IMG/VR virus record: IMGVR_UViG_3300035145_002602
Location: 1-21,804 of that record
Direction: 5' to 3' (one strand)
Source: a virus
Length of the DNA: 21,804 bases
In this document: piece after piece, positions 20,391-21,804 of the stretch
Numbering within the stretch: the first letter of the stretch is position 1
Layout: the number at the start of each line of letters is the position of its first letter
Notes under the pieces: generated by a model
Seen by the model: the letters and a program-made list of their open reading frames with translations, nothing else
What the model was told of the DNA's origin: nothing
The model's database searches: none
Position numbers and translations under genes: made by a program

Positions 20391-20398
20391 CATAAATA
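20391..20398 (+). promoter_or_regulatory. Candidate T4-type late promoter box for the tail-fibre gene
   Basis: CATAAATA matches the T4 late box at 7 of 8 positions and ends 31 nt before ATG 20430. The gene behind it is structural, as expected for late transcription. Confidence 0.6.
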
Positions 20399-20429
20399 CT
20401 ATATAATGATGATTCCAGGAGTTAATTAA

Positions 20430-21804
20430 ATGGCTTTGAGACTAAGACGAGGTACAGATGCAGAACGCCTACTTGTAACACCACTACAAGGCGAGCCCAT
20501 CTTTACAACCGATACAAAAAGGTTATATGTAGGTGATGGCAGTACTGTAGGGGGTGTGCTTGTAACAGGTGATACTTCAAATACCGAAGTAGGTGCAGAC
20601 ACAACACCACAACTAGGTGGTGATTTAGATTTGAATAGTAATAATATTGTTGGTACAGGTAACATTAGTATTGACGGTACAATTACTGCAACAGGAAATA
20701 TAAGTTTAGGTGATAGTGATGCAGACACAATTGATGTAGGCGGTCTTATTAATACAAACTTACGTCCTGCTATAGACGGCGCATTTAACATAGGTAGTGC
20801 TATACGTAGATGGAATAATATTTACGCAGAAGGTGCTCAAATTGACGGGGAAATAACAGCTCAAAACTTAGTTGTTGGAAACATTATTGGGGCTGATAGT
20901 ACTGTATACCTAAACACTGCAACATCAACAATCACTGCTACAAATTTTAACGGAACATTTACTGGAGATTTTAACGGAAATATTACTGGAGACTCACAAG
21001 GTTTTCACACTGGTAGAGTATCTGACTTATCCGTAGAAGGTAGTGTAATTAATAATTTAACAACTTCTAATGCAACTATCACAGGCGGAACACTAACAGG
21101 TATTCAATTAGGTACACCTGCTAATGGTTTAAATATAGAAGCACAAACACTTAATATCCAAAGCATTGCAACAGGCAATTTACAAGGTAACGTGTCTGGT
21201 AATGTTGTAGGTGATATTAAAGGTTCTGTATTTGCAAATGATTCTACTATGGTTATTGATAGCACGGCAGGTGGCACATTATTGTCAAGTGTAGACAACT
21301 TATATGTCTCAACTAAGGATATTACCGCAGGTGTTATTAACTTGTCAGGAACAAATGCAGTTGGCGATAAAAAAGCAGGTATTAGAATCGAAAGTGACGG
21401 CGATAGGAATGACGATTTTGATTTTCTATCATTAGTTACATCAAAAGAATCAGCAGATTCAGCTATTGTTACTTTTGCTAGAACCCGTGGAACTTTAGCT
21501 GCACCTGCAGCATCTCAAAGTGGTGACGAGCTAACAAGTATTGTTTGGTCAGCAGCTGACTCAAATGCAAGTCTTGTTCCAAGTGTTGCACTAGTAGCAT
21601 CTGTAGATGATACTCCAACCGCTGGGCGAGTTCCTGGAAAAATTGGATTATACGCTTGGAATGATGCAGGTATTCCTTTACCAGGAATAGAAATTGATCA
21701 TGATAGAAATACTACATTTGGCGGAGCGGCACAACTTTTTAATTATGCAGATGCTACAGCAAGAGATACAGCAATTACATCACCTGCTGCAGGAATGTTA
21801 GTGT
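20430..21804 (+). CDS. Tail-fibre/virion adhesin protein with Mtd-type N-terminus (partial, runs off the window)
   Basis: At least 458 residues, open to the right edge without a stop. Seen: LRLRRGTDAERLLVTPLQGE followed by PIFTTDTKRLYVGDGS, the N-terminal domain shared by the major tropism determinant and many phage fibres; then a long glycine-rich beta region of short repeats (GNISIDGTITATGNISLG, FNGTFTGDFNGNITGD, LQGNVSGNVVGDIKG) as in trimeric fibre shafts; then a globular part, and the phrase ARDTAITSPAAGMLV at the very end, which usually opens a final beta domain. It probably binds the host surface. AGGAG lies upstream of ATG 20430, and a late-type box precedes it. Confidence 0.8.
   Translation, partial: MALRLRRGTDAERLLVTPLQGEPIFTTDTKRLYVGDGSTVGGVLVTGDTSNTEVGADTTPQLGGDLDLNSNNIVGTGNISIDGTITATGNISLGDSDADTIDVGGLINTNLRPAIDGAFNIGSAIRRWNNIYAEGAQIDGEITAQNLVVGNIIGADSTVYLNTATSTITATNFNGTFTGDFNGNITGDSQGFHTGRVSDLSVEGSVINNLTTSNATITGGTLTGIQLGTPANGLNIEAQTLNIQSIATGNLQGNVSGNVVGDIKGSVFANDSTMVIDSTAGGTLLSSVDNLYVSTKDITAGVINLSGTNAVGDKKAGIRIESDGDRNDDFDFLSLVTSKESADSAIVTFARTRGTLAAPAASQSGDELTSIVWSAADSNASLVPSVALVASVDDTPTAGRVPGKIGLYAWNDAGIPLPGIEIDHDRNTTFGGAAQLFNYADATARDTAITSPAAGMLV

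Noticed and set aside
20426-20791. A 121-aa frame on the - strand opposite the tail fibre
   Set aside because: It mirrors the fibre's repetitive codons; the + strand frame has a ribosome binding site, a late box and recognisable domains.
1-21804. tRNA genes, CRISPR arrays, insertion sequences, integrase or attachment sites
   Set aside because: No cloverleaf, regularly spaced repeat, transposase or recombinase was seen; genes fill almost the whole window.

Overview
The window looks like part of the genome of a lytic, tailed, T4-like (myovirus-type) bacteriophage, most probably marine. The DNA is AT-rich by eye. All convincing genes lie on the + strand, packed head to tail with ATGA/TAATG-type overlaps, and many are small proteins of the kind seen in marine T4-like phages of cyanobacteria and SAR11. 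T4-like hallmarks are a divergent sliding-clamp candidate, an RNase H/FEN-type 5'-3' exonuclease, a tail-fibre gene with an Mtd-type N-terminus, and TAAATA boxes resembling T4 late promoters. No tRNA, CRISPR array, insertion sequence or integrase was seen. The longest non-coding stretch is about 120 nt (16242-16362).

Layout. (1) 4-1866: a sugar/nucleotide-sugar cassette (cytidylyltransferase, phosphomannomutase-like HAD protein, NAD-dependent epimerase). (2) 1863-2585: sliding-clamp candidate behind a perfect TTGACA-N17-TATAAT promoter. (3) 2623-4221: subtilisin-family protease behind a late-type box and a hairpin. (4) 4218-6986: a DpdA-like DNA transglycosylase, a DUF465-like coiled coil, an unknown protein and a QueD-like T-fold protein. 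(5) 7004-9971: small protein, glycosyltransferase, acidic-tailed protein, cupin, phosphoribosyltransferase and HIT protein. (6) 9946-12858: small proteins, GTP cyclohydrolase I (FolE), SGNH hydrolase, a small membrane protein missed by length cut-offs, and QueE. (7) 12764-16241: small proteins, an MBD4-like HhH DNA glycosylase and the exonuclease. (8) 16363-19159: a MoxR ATPase and a metallopeptidase/VWA protein behind nearly identical promoters. (9) 19195-end: small proteins and a tail-fibre gene running off the right edge.

How the genes work together. FolE, the QueD-like protein and QueE are the first three steps from GTP to 7-carboxy-7-deazaguanine, and DpdA-type transglycosylases exchange guanine in DNA for a 7-deazaguanine. 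The window therefore encodes most of a DNA hypermodification route that could shield phage DNA from host restriction. No QueC is visible, so the final base could be CDG itself or could depend on genes elsewhere. The QueD-like protein lacks the canonical catalytic cysteine, and QueE has a long insertion in its iron-sulphur motif. The MBD4-like glycosylase, exonuclease and clamp belong to replication and repair.

Regulation. Two promoter classes are visible. Host sigma70-like sites (TTGACA plus a -10, four of them sharing GGTTGACA) precede the clamp, QueD-like, FolE, exonuclease, MoxR and VWA genes. TAAATA boxes lie 30-34 nt upstream of four start codons, including the protease and the tail fibre. 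At 15546-15578 a perfect 10-bp hairpin pairs the start codon and its left arm overlaps the late box, the arrangement known from T4 gene e.
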